Part shown: positions 8,801-17,891 of the stretch, piece by piece
How the letters are laid out: each line of letters starts with the position of its first letter
Position numbering within the stretch: position 1 is the stretch's first letter
NCBI RefSeq assembly: GCF_011044155.1
Contig: NZ_CP049056.1
Coordinates: 3,290,001-3,354,000, forward strand
DNA: 64,000 nucleotides
DNA from: Pikeienuella piscinae
GTDB taxonomy: Bacteria; Pseudomonadota; Alphaproteobacteria; Rhodobacterales; Rhodobacteraceae
Reading direction: 5' to 3'
The notes under the pieces: generated by a model
What the model saw: the letters and a program-made list of their open reading frames with translations, nothing else
Database searches by the model: none
What the model was told of the DNA's origin: nothing
Position numbers and translations under genes: made by a program

Positions 8801-9789
8801 CGGCGCCGATGCTCGAGGTCAAGGATGTGGTGGTCGAGTTCGGCAAGTCTCGTTCCGTCGCTGACATGCTGACCGGCCGCAAGGCGCGCGCGGTGCGCGC
8901 CGTCGACGGAGTCTCGCTGGTCATCCGTCGCGGCGAGACGCTTGGCCTCGTAGGCGAAAGCGGCAGCGGCAAATCCACCGTCGGCCGGGCGATCCTGGGC
9001 CTGAATCAGCCGACCCGCGGAGAAATCCGGTTCGACGGAAGCGACGCCGCGATCCGCAAGGACCTGCGCCGCCGCATGCAGATGGTGTTCCAGGATCCTT
9101 ATTCCTCTCTGAACCCGCGCTTCAGGATCGGCGACGCCATCGCCGAGGCGCTACGATTTCACGCCATCGTCCCGCCCGAACAGACCGATGCCGAGATGCG
9201 GCGTCTCCTGTCTCTTGTCGGGCTCCCGCAATCGGCGGCGGAACGGCGACCGCGTCAGTTGAGCGGTGGGCAGCGTCAGCGCGCCGGCCTGGCGCGCGCC
9301 CTTGCTGTGCGCCCCGAATTCCTGGTGCTCGACGAACCTGTGGCGGCGCTCGACGTATCGATCCAGGCGCAGATCCTCAATCTGCTCTCCGAGCTTCAGG
9401 TCGAACTGAAGCTCACGATGCTGTTCATCGCGCATGAGTTGGGTGTGGTGCGCCACATGGCCAAGCATGTAGCGGTAATGTATCTGGGCAAGGTCATGGA
9501 GACCGGGCCGGTGGCCGACGTCTTTGACGCTCCCGCCCATCCCTATACCCGCACGCTGATGCAGGCGATGCCGCGCGTCAACCCGGTCAAGCGTGATCGT
9601 CCGCCGGTGGCGCAGGGCGACATTCCCAGTCCTCTCGATATGCCGAGCGGCTGCCGGTTCCGTACGCGCTGCCCGTTGGCGCAGGCGATCTGCGAGACCG
9701 AACCGCCGATGGCCGACGTGGGCGGCGATCAGACCGCCTATTGCCATTTCGCCGAAAGAACCCGCGACGCCACCGCGTCCGGGGCCTAG
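8797..9789 (+). CDS. ABC transporter ATP-binding protein, DppF-like
   Basis: Second ATPase of the system, 330 aa, overlapping DppD-like by 4 bp. Walker [11 protein letters not shown]-loop [14 protein letters not shown], signature LSGGQRQR, Walker [15 protein letters not shown] and switch His in IAHELGV are visible, with the C-terminal Cys-bearing extension [15 protein letters not shown]. The insert [19 protein letters not shown] near residues 20-40 is the usual DppF linker region. Similar to the truncated ATPase at the left window edge, so two paralogous Dpp systems flank the transposon debris. Confidence 0.95.
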   Translation: MTAPMLEVKDVVVEFGKSRSVADMLTGRKARAVRAVDGVSLVIRRGETLGLVGESGSGKSTVGRAILGLNQPTRGEIRFDGSDAAIRKDLRRRMQMVFQDPYSSLNPRFRIGDAIAEALRFHAIVPPEQTDAEMRRLLSLVGLPQSAAERRPRQLSGGQRQRAGLARALAVRPEFLVLDEPVAALDVSIQAQILNLLSELQVELKLTMLFIAHELGVVRHMAKHVAVMYLGKVMETGPVADVFDAPAHPYTRTLMQAMPRVNPVKRDRPPVAQGDIPSPLDMPSGCRFRTRCPLAQAICETEPPMADVGGDQTAYCHFAERTRDATASGA

Positions 9790-9810
9790 ATCAGAACGAA
9801 AGGAAAGCCG

Positions 9811-10902
9811 ATGAGCGACCAGCTTGACAGTCAGATACAGACGATCATCGATGATCACGTAAAGCGCGGCGTGGTTGGCGTGTCACTTGCGCTCAGTCGG
9901 CCGGGTGAGGAGATGCGGCTTTATCAGAGCGGTCTCGCCAATCGGTTCGAGAACATACCGATGACCGGGGACCGCCTGTTTCGCATCGCCAGCTGCACCA
10001 AGACCTTCATCGCCACCGGTCTGCATCTTCTCGTCGAGGACGGAAAATTGGACTACGATGAGCCGATCACCCGCTGGTTCCCGGACTTGCCGCGCGCGGC
10101 GGAGATGCCGGTTCGGATCTTGCTCAATCACCGCTCGGGCCTGCCTGACTTCGAGACCTCGATGCCGATGATTTCCGACAAGACCTGGACCGCCGAAGAA
10201 ATCGTCGAATTCTCCTTCGTGCACGGAGTTCAGAAAGATCCGTGGCACGGTATGGAGTACTCTAACACCGGTTATGTGCTTGCCGGGATGATCATCGCGA
10301 AGGAGACCGGCGCACCCTATTCCGAGCATTTGCGCCGCCGCATCTTCGAGCCCCTCGGGATGAAGGACACATGGGTCGGCACGCATGAGAGCTTCCCGAT
10401 CGAGCGTGAGGCCCGCGGCTATATGCATGTGGACGAGGAAGGCGACTCGCAATGGGATGTGACCGGGGCCGGCGAACCGATCGACGGGGTCTGGGACGCG
10501 ACGGAGTGGTTCCCGCTATCGGGCGCCAACGCCGCGGGCGACATGATCTCGACCCCGCGCGACGCGGTCACCTTTCTCAACGCCCTTTTCGACGGGCGCA
10601 TCCTGAAGGAAAAGGCGCTTGCGGAGATGAAGGACAACACCAGCCCGGCGCAGTTTCCCGGCTCGAACACCGTCGCCAACGGCCACGGCCTTCTGGTCAT
10701 GCGCTACGGCGATGCGGACGTGAAGGGCCACCTTGGCCAGATACCCGGTCATACATCGATCATGGGGCGCGAAGAGAAGACGGGCGTTACCTTGATGCTG
10801 ATCCAGAATTCAGGGGCCGGCGATTTTGAGTCCTTCTGGCTGGCGGGCGTTAATGAGCCGGTCGGGCGTATTCTCGAAGCGGCGAGCGCCGCGCAAGCGT
10901 GA
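9811..10902 (+). CDS. Serine hydrolase, beta-lactamase/D-aminopeptidase (class C) family
   Basis: Penicillin-binding-protein-fold hydrolase, 363 aa. The nucleophile motif SCTK is at residues 61-64, the YSN motif at 150-152, and a KGHLG stretch near residue 305 takes the place of the third (KTG/HxG) motif. No signal peptide is evident, so a cytosolic enzyme is likely, for example a D-aminopeptidase, dipeptidase or esterase rather than a secreted beta-lactamase. It follows the transporter by 21 bp with AAAGGA upstream, so it probably hydrolyses the imported peptide or amide. Confidence 0.88.
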   Translation: MSDQLDSQIQTIIDDHVKRGVVGVSLALSRPGEEMRLYQSGLANRFENIPMTGDRLFRIASCTKTFIATGLHLLVEDGKLDYDEPITRWFPDLPRAAEMPVRILLNHRSGLPDFETSMPMISDKTWTAEEIVEFSFVHGVQKDPWHGMEYSNTGYVLAGMIIAKETGAPYSEHLRRRIFEPLGMKDTWVGTHESFPIEREARGYMHVDEEGDSQWDVTGAGEPIDGVWDATEWFPLSGANAAGDMISTPRDAVTFLNALFDGRILKEKALAEMKDNTSPAQFPGSNTVANGHGLLVMRYGDADVKGHLGQIPGHTSIMGREEKTGVTLMLIQNSGAGDFESFWLAGVNEPVGRILEAASAAQA

Positions 10903-11450
10903 TCGTTGCATCAGAGCGTCCCCCGTTCGACCTGGATCGTTGAGGCGACCCGCAAAGCGTCATCAGTCTGATGATGTGAACTGGGTGCGGGCGCCTCAGC
11001 GAGGCGATGGGCGCGCGACTATCGGTGAAACAGAGGCCGTCCATGGAATGGGCGGCCGATGGCGACATGAGCGGACTGCGTCGCAGCGAGGGCGTTATGG
11101 GGTTCCGCGTCTTCGATGATCCGTGTGGATGCGATCCAGCGGAGTCGCCAATTCACAACAACGCGAAAACCGCTTCGCGGCCACCGGATACGATGCGGAT
11201 AGAGCGGGAAACACCCTAGACGCCGGGCTCGGGAGAGGCTGCGGTTTCCCGTGAAAGCCGGCAGGTGAACGGATGAAGCGCACTCTGTCAAAGCATCATC
11301 GCTTCCGACCAGTGGCGATATTTCTCGCGGTTGGTTGGAACTGCAATTGCCCGTTTTCTGACGGGTTGGTCGGGGGAGTCTTCGCCAGGCACGGACGTCC
11401 CGGCCTTGATCCAATAGGTTATCAAACCCGTCCCCCATATCGTCGGCGAT
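10903..11450. other. Intergenic region without a recognised gene
   Basis: About 550 bp between the convergent ends of the serine hydrolase and the hydantoinase gene. Short open frames exist on both strands but none has a recognisable motif, good ribosome site or coding feel. No clear terminator hairpin with a T run was seen. It may be decayed sequence. Confidence 0.5.
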
Positions 11451-12905
11451 CTATGCGCCCAGCGCGTCGCGTAACTCCGCCCGAGCCCGGCCAGCGGGCT
11501 CGATCAGGGGATAGGGTGCTCTGGGAACGTGGCGGCCGCCGCCGGCTTCCGCGACCGGTGCGCCGTCTTTGCAGACCAGCCGCCCGCGCACATACGTCGC
11601 GGATGGCCAACCAGTCACCTCGAACCCTTCCCAAGGCGTATAGTCTCCGGCGTGGCGCATCATCTCGTTGCGGATCACAACCTTTCGCTCCGGGTCCCAA
11701 ATCACGAAGTCGGCGTCGCTGCCTACGGCGACCAGGCCTTTCTGGGGGAAGATGCCGAACCGGCGCGCGGGCTCGGCGCTGACCAGGTCCACGAATTTCG
11801 CGATGGTGATACGCCCCTTCGACACGCCTTCGGAGAAAAGAACGGGCATCCGCGCCGCAAGTCCCGGGACGCCATTGGGTACGACGCTGAATGGCGCGTC
11901 CTCGCCGGCGACCTTCTTGCCTTTGACGTCGTCGTAGCGCGACGGCGAATGGTCCGAAGAAATGACGGATATGACCCCGCGGCGAATATAGTTCCAAAGC
12001 GCATCCTGATCGGCGACGGTCCGCGCCGGCGGGCCGAAGATCAGCTTCGCGCCTTCAAAGCCGGGCTTGTCGAGATCGTCCGCGGTGATGGTCAGATAGT
12101 GGGGGCAGGTCTCCGCCGTGACCTTGAGCCCGCGCTGCTGGGCCCGTTCGATCTCCGCCGCCGATTCCGCGCCCGAGACGTGAAAGATATGGATCGGCGT
12201 GTCCAGCGCTTCACTGAACGCGATGATCCTGTTCACGGCTTCGCGCTCCGCGGTCATCGGCTTCGACAGCGGGAAGTATTTTGGCGCGCCGAGTCCGGCG
12301 GAAACCAGCTTTTCCGTCAGATACTCGATCAACGCGTGGTTTTCCGCATGGACGCAAACGAGCGCCCTGTTGCGCCGCGCGGCGTCGAGAACGCGAAGTA
12401 TATCCTTATCCTTCAAACCGACGCCCTTGTAGGTCATGAAGATCTTGATCGAACGATCGCCGGCGGCGACGAGCGCGGGCAGTTCGTCCTCAAGCACCTT
12501 TTCCGTAGGGTCGGTGATGGTCAGATGAAACGTGTAGTCGACGCGGGATTTCCGCGCGCGGCGCGCGTAATCCTCCGCGATTCCGGCGAGCGACTCCCCC
12601 GGCGACTGCCACGCAAAGGAGATTACGGTGGTCGTGCCGCCCGCCGCAGCGGAGGCGCTTGCGCTGTCAAAATCGTCGCACATCTCCGCAGCCGATCCCG
12701 ACGGCTGATCGATATGGACGTGACTGTCGACTCCGCCGGGCAGGACGAGTTTCCCGGCGGCGTCGACCGTCCTGGCCGCAGGCGCATCAAGCCGATCCGC
12801 GATCGCAGCGATCACGCCATTCCTAACGCCGACATCGCAGCGGCAGAGAGCGCCCCCTGTGAACACGTCGCCGTTTCGGATGAGCAGATCGAAGTCCTCG
12901 GCCAT
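11451..12905 (-). CDS. hydA: Dihydropyrimidinase / D-hydantoinase-like amidohydrolase
   Basis: Cytosolic binuclear-metal cyclic amidohydrolase, 484 aa from the ATG at 12905. That start is preferred over the TTG five codons upstream because GGGAG lies 9 bp before it. Metal and catalytic residues expected for the family are present: HVHID (His62, His64), the carbamylated Lys154 in SIKIFMTYKG, His186 in VHAENH, His242 in FHVSGAES, and Asp318 in SSDHSPSR. Such enzymes open dihydropyrimidine or 5-substituted hydantoin rings to N-carbamoyl amino acids. Last gene of the minus-strand operon with an ABC importer, so the imported ligand is plausibly a pyrimidine, hydantoin or similar ring. No carbamoylase gene is adjacent. 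Confidence 0.92.
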   Translation of the reverse strand: MAEDFDLLIRNGDVFTGGALCRCDVGVRNGVIAAIADRLDAPAARTVDAAGKLVLPGGVDSHVHIDQPSGSAAEMCDDFDSASASAAAGGTTTVISFAWQSPGESLAGIAEDYARRARKSRVDYTFHLTITDPTEKVLEDELPALVAAGDRSIKIFMTYKGVGLKDKDILRVLDAARRNRALVCVHAENHALIEYLTEKLVSAGLGAPKYFPLSKPMTAEREAVNRIIAFSEALDTPIHIFHVSGAESAAEIERAQQRGLKVTAETCPHYLTITADDLDKPGFEGAKLIFGPPARTVADQDALWNYIRRGVISVISSDHSPSRYDDVKGKKVAGEDAPFSVVPNGVPGLAARMPVLFSEGVSKGRITIAKFVDLVSAEPARRFGIFPQKGLVAVGSDADFVIWDPERKVVIRNEMMRHAGDYTPWEGFEVTGWPSATYVRGRLVCKDGAPVAEAGGGRHVPRAPYPLIEPAGRARAELRDALGA

Positions 12906-12947
12906 GTACCCGTCTCCCAACCATTCATCCTCGCCCGCGGCGAGATC

Positions 12948-13817
12948 TCAAAGGCGCGCCAGTTTCGAAATTCTGCTCGGCGACGGTTCCGCCAGAAAGA
13001 GATTCCCCTCCGCGTCGCCCGTGATTCCGTGTGCGCCGTTCAGGACCGGTCGACAGCGGCCGATGCGGACGCCATCCGCCGAAAGCATCGTCAAAGAGGG
13101 GATGAAGTCGGTGACATAGAGATTGTCTTCCGCGTCGCCCCAGACATCCAGCGGTTTCACGAAACCGGTCCAGATATCGAGCAGTTCGCCGTCGGGCGTG
13201 AAGAGCTGAAGCCGGTCGTTCTCGCGATCCACCACGACGACGTTGCCGTCGGTCCGCACCCAGACGGAATGCGGGTTCATGAACGCGCCGGGGCCATCTC
13301 CGGCTTCACCCCAGCTTCCGATCAGGCGCCCATCCGGCGCGAAACGATGGACGCGATGGTTGGCGTAGCCGTCCGATACGTAGATATCGCCGTCCGGGGC
13401 GAAAGCGACGCTGGTCGGGTGATTGAATGGTTGCAGCGGCCCGTGGCGCGTTCCGATTCCGCCGACCCTGCGTCGATCCTTGCAGATGACAATCTCATGG
13501 GCGTCACGATCGACGACGAATACGCGCCCGTCCGGCGCGGCCGCCACCATGTGGGCGTCCAGGATCAGGTCGTCGCCCCAAGACGCCTGAATGCCGCCGT
13601 CGGCGTTCAGTTCGAACACCGCCGGGCCGACCGGGCCGACGAGCGGGTCGGTCCTGATCAGCGCCAGCGTCGTCCCGTCGGCGCAAATGGCGACATCGGA
13701 TACGGCGCCGGGCCCCTCATTGGCGAAGAACGGCCGCTCCACCCGATACCGACGGTCTCCGAGCGCGACCGTTAGGCTTCGCTCCAGTCCCTTGTCCAGC
13801 GACGCTTGGGCGTTCAT
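12948..13817 (-). CDS. NHL-repeat beta-propeller protein (peptidyl-hydroxyglycine lyase-like)
   Basis: A 289-aa beta-propeller with successive NHL repeats: HPTSVAFAPDGDIYVSDGYA, NPHSVWVRTDGNVVVVDREN and VWGDAEDNLYVTDF are the clearest blades. The start at 13817 overlaps the permease stop as ATGA; a much longer frame on this strand is only a shadow of the permease. Bacterial proteins of this shape are often labelled peptidyl-alpha-hydroxyglycine alpha-amidating lyase-like, but the catalytic assignment is not verified here. There is no signal peptide, so a cytosolic role, possibly as a lactonase or a C-N lyase on the imported substrate, is inferred from the hydantoinase 42 bp downstream. Confidence 0.8.
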   Translation of the reverse strand: MNAQASLDKGLERSLTVALGDRRYRVERPFFANEGPGAVSDVAICADGTTLALIRTDPLVGPVGPAVFELNADGGIQASWGDDLILDAHMVAAAPDGRVFVVDRDAHEIVICKDRRRVGGIGTRHGPLQPFNHPTSVAFAPDGDIYVSDGYANHRVHRFAPDGRLIGSWGEAGDGPGAFMNPHSVWVRTDGNVVVVDRENDRLQLFTPDGELLDIWTGFVKPLDVWGDAEDNLYVTDFIPSLTMLSADGVRIGRCRPVLNGAHGITGDAEGNLFLAEPSPSRISKLARL

Positions 13818-14674
13818 GCTAAGCTTTCGCGGCCCGACGCGCGCGGCGCCCAGCGCAGCATCTTCGTCGAAACCATGTTGAACAGCGCGAAACTGATCGA
13901 GGCGTAGAGCACGAACAGCAGTGCGACGAAAAACATCCGATCTACAAATCCATATGATTGCGCGTAGACGAGAATGTAGCCGAGGCCTGATTGCGCACCC
14001 AGATACTCCGCGCCGATCACCGTCGCCCAGGCGAGGCCGAGACTGAGCATGATCGTCGCGCGTAGTTCGGGAAAAATCGCCGGCAGGATCACGGTCTTGT
14101 AAATCTCCATTTTCGAGGCTCCGAGTGTGCGGGCGTTTTCCAGATAGATCGGCGGCACGTTGCGCACCGCGTTGATAACGCCGGCAACAAATAGAACGGC
14201 GACGCCATAGCCGATGAACGCGATCTTGCCGGCGAAGTAAGTTCCGAACCAGAGTTGGAACAGCGGCACCATCGCGAGAAGCGGCAATGTGCGCAGCACC
14301 TCTACCGGTAATTCTATGATCCGCCGGGTCCATGCCGACCAGGTGATCGCGAGACCGAGCGTCGCGCCGCAGATTGCGCCGAGCGCAAGGCCGACATAGA
14401 GCCGCACAAGCGTGTCCCAGGAATGGCTGATGATTGAGAGCGCTGCGGCCGCGGTTGTCCGTTCGCCGCCTTGCGCGACCGAAATGATCCCGAAACCGCC
14501 GCCCCAGTAATCCGCCATGGAGAGAAACGTCGTTGTGGCGAGAACTTGCCAGCCGGGGATCATCGGCACGCCGTCGACGATCTCGGCGGGGAAGAGGACG
14601 GACAAGACCTGCCAAAAGACGACCATCGCCACGAAGACGGCAAGCGAAATCCGCTTCTGGGTAGCTCGCGTCAC
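13814..14674 (-). CDS. ABC transporter permease (SsuC/TauC/ThiX-like), second of two
   Basis: Inner-membrane permease, 286 aa, start GTG overlapping the ATPase stop as GTGA. Six or so hydrophobic segments; the coupling loop reads NARTLGASKMEIYKTVILPAIFPEL, the EAA motif of the nitrate/sulfonate/taurine permease family. TTATAALSIISHSWDTLVRLYVGLALG-like N-terminal helices fit the family. Together with the permease at 15459-16325 it gives a heterodimeric channel, which is less usual than the homodimer in SsuABC systems. Confidence 0.92.
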   Translation of the reverse strand: MTRATQKRISLAVFVAMVVFWQVLSVLFPAEIVDGVPMIPGWQVLATTTFLSMADYWGGGFGIISVAQGGERTTAAAALSIISHSWDTLVRLYVGLALGAICGATLGLAITWSAWTRRIIELPVEVLRTLPLLAMVPLFQLWFGTYFAGKIAFIGYGVAVLFVAGVINAVRNVPPIYLENARTLGASKMEIYKTVILPAIFPELRATIMLSLGLAWATVIGAEYLGAQSGLGYILVYAQSYGFVDRMFFVALLFVLYASISFALFNMVSTKMLRWAPRASGRESLA

Positions 14675-15462
14675 GCTTCCGACCCGGTTGCGGGCTCAAG
14701 CCCAAGATGCGCGAGAAGCCTGTGTTTGATCGCGAGAAGCTCCGCCGACGCGAGGCTGTCGACCCCGCGCGGTCGCTCAGCCTTCAGCGCGATGTCATCC
14801 GCCATTGCGCCCTGTTTTACGACAAGAATACGATCGGAAAGAAGAAGCGCCTCATCGACGTCATGCGTCACGAACAGGATCGTGCGCCGCCGTTCCCGCC
14901 CCGCGTCCACCCACAGGTCAAGCAACACGTCGTGCAACTGGCGTTTGGTGACGTAGTCCAGCGCCCCGAACGGCTCATCCAGCAGCAGGACGCCCGAATC
15001 GTTGGCGAAGACAGTCGCGATGGCGACACGTTTCAGCATCCCGCCCGAAAGCTCTTTCGGCCAGGCCTTGGCGACGTCGGAAAGACCAACGAGATCGAGA
15101 TAACGAAGCGCTCGCTCCCGACGCTCGTCGTGAGGCATCCCGCGACGCTTTAACCCATATTCGACATTATCAATTACGCGCATCCACGGGAAGACGCTGT
15201 CCTTCTGAAAGACGAAGCCGCGGTCCGGCCCCGGCCCGGATATCGGCGCGCCTCCGACTGTGATCGCCCCTGCTGTAGGGGAGAGAAGGCCCGAGACGAG
15301 CTGAAGAAGAGTGGTTTTTCCGCAACCGGACGGCCCCACGAGACAGACGAACTCGCCGGCCTTGATCTCAACCGAGACATCGCTGACCGCCACGACTTCA
15401 CGCCCGTCGGCGCGGCGAAAGTTGCGCCTGACATTCTCGAAAGTGATTCCGGTCTCATTCAC
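14671..15462 (-). CDS. ABC transporter ATP-binding protein (SsuB/TauB-like)
   Basis: Cytoplasmic ATPase, 263 aa from a GTG at 15462 that overlaps the preceding permease stop as GTGA; an ATG six codons upstream (15480) is an alternative. Walker A GPSGCGKTT, Q-loop FVFQKDSVFPWM, signature LSGGMLKR (a variant of LSGGM.QR), Walker B VLLLDEPFGALDY and switch His in VTHDVDEA are all present, matching the nitrate/sulfonate/taurine importer ATPases. It sits between the two permease genes. Confidence 0.94.
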   Translation of the reverse strand: MNETGITFENVRRNFRRADGREVVAVSDVSVEIKAGEFVCLVGPSGCGKTTLLQLVSGLLSPTAGAITVGGAPISGPGPDRGFVFQKDSVFPWMRVIDNVEYGLKRRGMPHDERRERALRYLDLVGLSDVAKAWPKELSGGMLKRVAIATVFANDSGVLLLDEPFGALDYVTKRQLHDVLLDLWVDAGRERRRTILFVTHDVDEALLLSDRILVVKQGAMADDIALKAERPRGVDSLASAELLAIKHRLLAHLGLEPATGSEA

Positions 15463-16325
15463 TTTGCGTCGGCGCTCCATCGCATGGCGCGGCGAGCGAG
15501 CGCGCCCATCAACATGTCCGAGATGACCGCTGCGACGCCGAGAACCAGCAGGCACGCGAAGATCCCCTCGGTGTCGAGACTGCCGGCGAGCACCTCGATG
15601 ATCTTGCCGATTCCCCGCTGCGCGCCGAGCAGTTCGGCGATCGCCTCAAGCCCCCAGGCGCCGGCGAGAGCAATGCGAAGCCCGCCGAGTATCTGCGGCA
15701 GAGTTCCGGGGATCAGCATCCCCCAGAGAATATCCCATCCTCCGGCGCCCAGGGTGCGCGCCGAATCCTCGTAGACCGGATCGAGATTGTCAGCCGCGCG
15801 CTGCGCGTAAATATAGAGAATGACGACCACGTAGATCGTGATCAGAAGGAGTGCGCTCCACCGTCCCGTCCCGAACCAGATCAGGAAGAAAGGCGCGAGG
15901 ACGAGGATCGGGATCGTGCCCACCGTCGTCAGAATCGGATCGAGAATCGCGCGCGCCAGCGTAACCCTGGCGGTGAAAAGGCCGAGAACCACACCGATCG
16001 CGCCGCCGAGAAGCACTGAGAGAAAGACATTCGTGGCGCTGTACGTCAGACTGTCGAACAGTCCGGTCTTCGGAAGACCATAGTAGCTGAGCATCGGCGC
16101 GACCCAGAAGTCCTGACCGACGCGCGCCATCACTGCATGAGGCGAGGGAAGGACAGCTGAACCCACGACGAAGCCGAGCGCCCACCAGATCACGACCGCG
16201 AGGACGATGCCGACGAGACCGAGCGGGTCGGCCGAGGGGAGCCAGGCCTTCAGCACGCGCATCGCATGCCCGGTCGGCGCCCCGTCGCCCGCAGTGGCGC
16301 CGATGGTCTGACGCAATGTAGCCAC
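15459..16325 (-). CDS. ABC transporter permease (SsuC/TauC/ThiX-like), first of two
   Basis: Inner-membrane permease, 288 aa, GTG start at 16325, 21 bp after the binding-protein gene. Helices begin near residue 35 (DPLGLVGIVLAVVIWWALGF). The coupling loop is YEDSARTLGAGGWDILWGMLIPGTLPQIL, an EAA-type motif with the family's L-I-P-G-x-L-P ending. A residue run GLEAIAELLGAQRGIGKII matches the conserved region before the last helix of this permease family. It is clearly related to, but not a copy of, the permease at 13814-14674. Confidence 0.93.
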   Translation of the reverse strand: MATLRQTIGATAGDGAPTGHAMRVLKAWLPSADPLGLVGIVLAVVIWWALGFVVGSAVLPSPHAVMARVGQDFWVAPMLSYYGLPKTGLFDSLTYSATNVFLSVLLGGAIGVVLGLFTARVTLARAILDPILTTVGTIPILVLAPFFLIWFGTGRWSALLLITIYVVVILYIYAQRAADNLDPVYEDSARTLGAGGWDILWGMLIPGTLPQILGGLRIALAGAWGLEAIAELLGAQRGIGKIIEVLAGSLDTEGIFACLLVLGVAAVISDMLMGALARRAMRWSADAK

Positions 16326-16346
16326 GCCGTTTCTCTGGCCTCGTCC

Positions 16347-17672
16347 TCAGCCTTTCGCCGCGGCGGCGAAACGATAAGCGTCAAGGTAATTGAACCGCTC
16401 GTAATGCAGTTTCGCCTGCTCCAGCAGTTTTCCGGCCTCATCGCTCAAGGTTTCACCCTCGAGCGCCTCGATCAGTTCTTCGGATTTGACGCGATAATCG
16501 CTCATCTGCTTCCAGATCGACGCCGCCCAAACGATATCGTCGGGCTCCATCCCTTCGTCGGGCAGAATTCCCTTCTCGGTAAACTCTTCGATTAAGGCGC
16601 CCCAGGCGTTCCCATAATAGAGGACGCTCTCGGGATCGCGGAAATAGGTTTCCCCGTCTTCGAAAGGCGCGAACGGATGCAACGCGGCGACGGTCGCCTC
16701 CAGTCCCTTTGCGTCGAGGTCGGTTCCGGCGACGCTGTTCAGGTACGGCGCCTGAAGCTCATATAGGGAGGGGTCCTTGCCCACCGCGTCGATCGTCCGC
16801 CAGACGACCGAAAGAAAACGAAGCACGGTATTCTGGTTCTCGTTTACATAATCCGCGTTCGCGCCGACCCCGACGATGGCGACCAGGGGCGCGACCGACG
16901 AACCCGCGCCCCCCGGCGCGTGAGCGAAGAGATCGCCAATGCCCAGCACCCGCGTCCAGCCGGCCTGCATCAGCGTGTAGACTACCGGCGCGCCCTCCGG
17001 GTTCACGAAGTCAATCTGCCCCGACCGGGCGAGGACGAGCGATCGGGCGTCTTCAAGCACCTCGATATCCCAGTCGACTCCGCTGAACTCTGCGGCCGCG
17101 TCGGTGAAGGGACGGTTCGAGATCACCGGCGGCACGATCAGGGTCTTCCCCTCGAGCGGCGCCAGACCCTTCGCCATCGCGTCTTCGAAGGACATGCCCT
17201 CCTCGATATATTCACTGACCGGCTTCAGCCCGAGTTCGGGATTGGCGAGGATCGCCGCGCCGAGGAAAGTGTCAGTGAAGGCTATGCATTTTAGTTTGTC
17301 GCTGGATCGATAGGTTGGCAACATCAGCGGGCAATACTGGCTTGCGAGGTCCAACTGACCGTTCAGAAGAAGCGCATTCACGTTCGTGTCGTTGACCTTC
17401 ATGCCGAGCTCGTCGGGGCCGATGGTGACACCCACCTCCTCGAACCAGCCCTTCTTCATGGCGATGACGTAGAACGTGTTGTCGGCATAGGGCCGCATCC
17501 CGAAATTTACGGTCGCGGACGGAATTTCGACGCCGGGTTCCGGTTCCGCAGGCTGGAACCGGTTTTGCGCGACCGCGCCGTCGGCGAACGACGTCAACAT
17601 TGTCAACAACGCCGCTGCGACGATTGCGGATCGTGCTGGTGAACTGCGCATAGTGGACGTTGTCACTGTCAT
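16347..17672 (-). CDS. ABC transporter substrate-binding protein (NMT1/THI5- or SsuA-like)
   Basis: Periplasmic binding protein, 441 aa, with a Sec-type signal peptide (hydrophobic SAIVAAALLTMLTSF, cleavage near GAVAQ). The mature domain shows the family pattern of a ligand pocket: NTFYVIAMKKGWFEEVGV, NALLLNGQLDLAS, LARSGQIDFV. The family binds sulfonates, nitrate, taurine, pyrimidine precursors or similar small ligands; with a hydantoinase in the operon a pyrimidine- or hydantoin-like ring is plausible. The start is supported by GAGG eight bases upstream. First gene of the operon, 219 bp downstream of the IclR gene and next to a 20-bp palindrome. Confidence 0.9.
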   Translation of the reverse strand: MTVTTSTMRSSPARSAIVAAALLTMLTSFADGAVAQNRFQPAEPEPGVEIPSATVNFGMRPYADNTFYVIAMKKGWFEEVGVTIGPDELGMKVNDTNVNALLLNGQLDLASQYCPLMLPTYRSSDKLKCIAFTDTFLGAAILANPELGLKPVSEYIEEGMSFEDAMAKGLAPLEGKTLIVPPVISNRPFTDAAAEFSGVDWDIEVLEDARSLVLARSGQIDFVNPEGAPVVYTLMQAGWTRVLGIGDLFAHAPGGAGSSVAPLVAIVGVGANADYVNENQNTVLRFLSVVWRTIDAVGKDPSLYELQAPYLNSVAGTDLDAKGLEATVAALHPFAPFEDGETYFRDPESVLYYGNAWGALIEEFTEKGILPDEGMEPDDIVWAASIWKQMSDYRVKSEELIEALEGETLSDEAGKLLEQAKLHYERFNYLDAYRFAAAAKG

Positions 17673-17720
17673 GTCGACCTCAGCTGGTTGGAGCCGTTAT
17701 TCTGTAGGCGAATAGCCTTA

Positions 17721-17740
17721 TCATTCTCCATGGAGAATGA
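17721..17740. promoter_or_regulatory. Candidate operator: perfect 20-bp palindrome upstream of the hydantoinase/ABC operon
   Basis: The sequence TCATTCTCCATGGAGAATGA is its own reverse complement. It lies 49-68 bp upstream of the binding-protein start codon, between the IclR regulator gene and the operon it presumably controls. IclR-family dimers bind palindromes of about this size, so this is the best operator candidate; the link is inferred from position. Confidence 0.6.
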
Positions 17741-17891
17741 CAGCCTCTCCAAAGATCAGCGAACACTAACGAATTTTTGCTGTCAAGACTATTCGAGCAT
17801 CGCTCTCGTCCCGGAGCCACGGCGTGAGGATCTGCCCCGATCATCTGCGTGTGCTCGATCGGCGCGCTGGCTTTCAGAGCCTGCGAGCCGC

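Noticed and set aside
11019-11438. 139-aa minus-strand open frame in the gap after the serine hydrolase
   Set aside because: No motif, no convincing ribosome site and Arg-rich composition; treated as non-coding.
11529-13775. 748-aa plus-strand open frame
   Set aside because: It lies antisense to the clearly conserved hydantoinase and NHL genes, and its translation is Arg/Asp-rich without domains: a GC-rich shadow.
13818-14705. N-terminal extension of the NHL frame
   Set aside because: It is the permease gene read in a different frame; the real start overlaps the permease stop at 13817.
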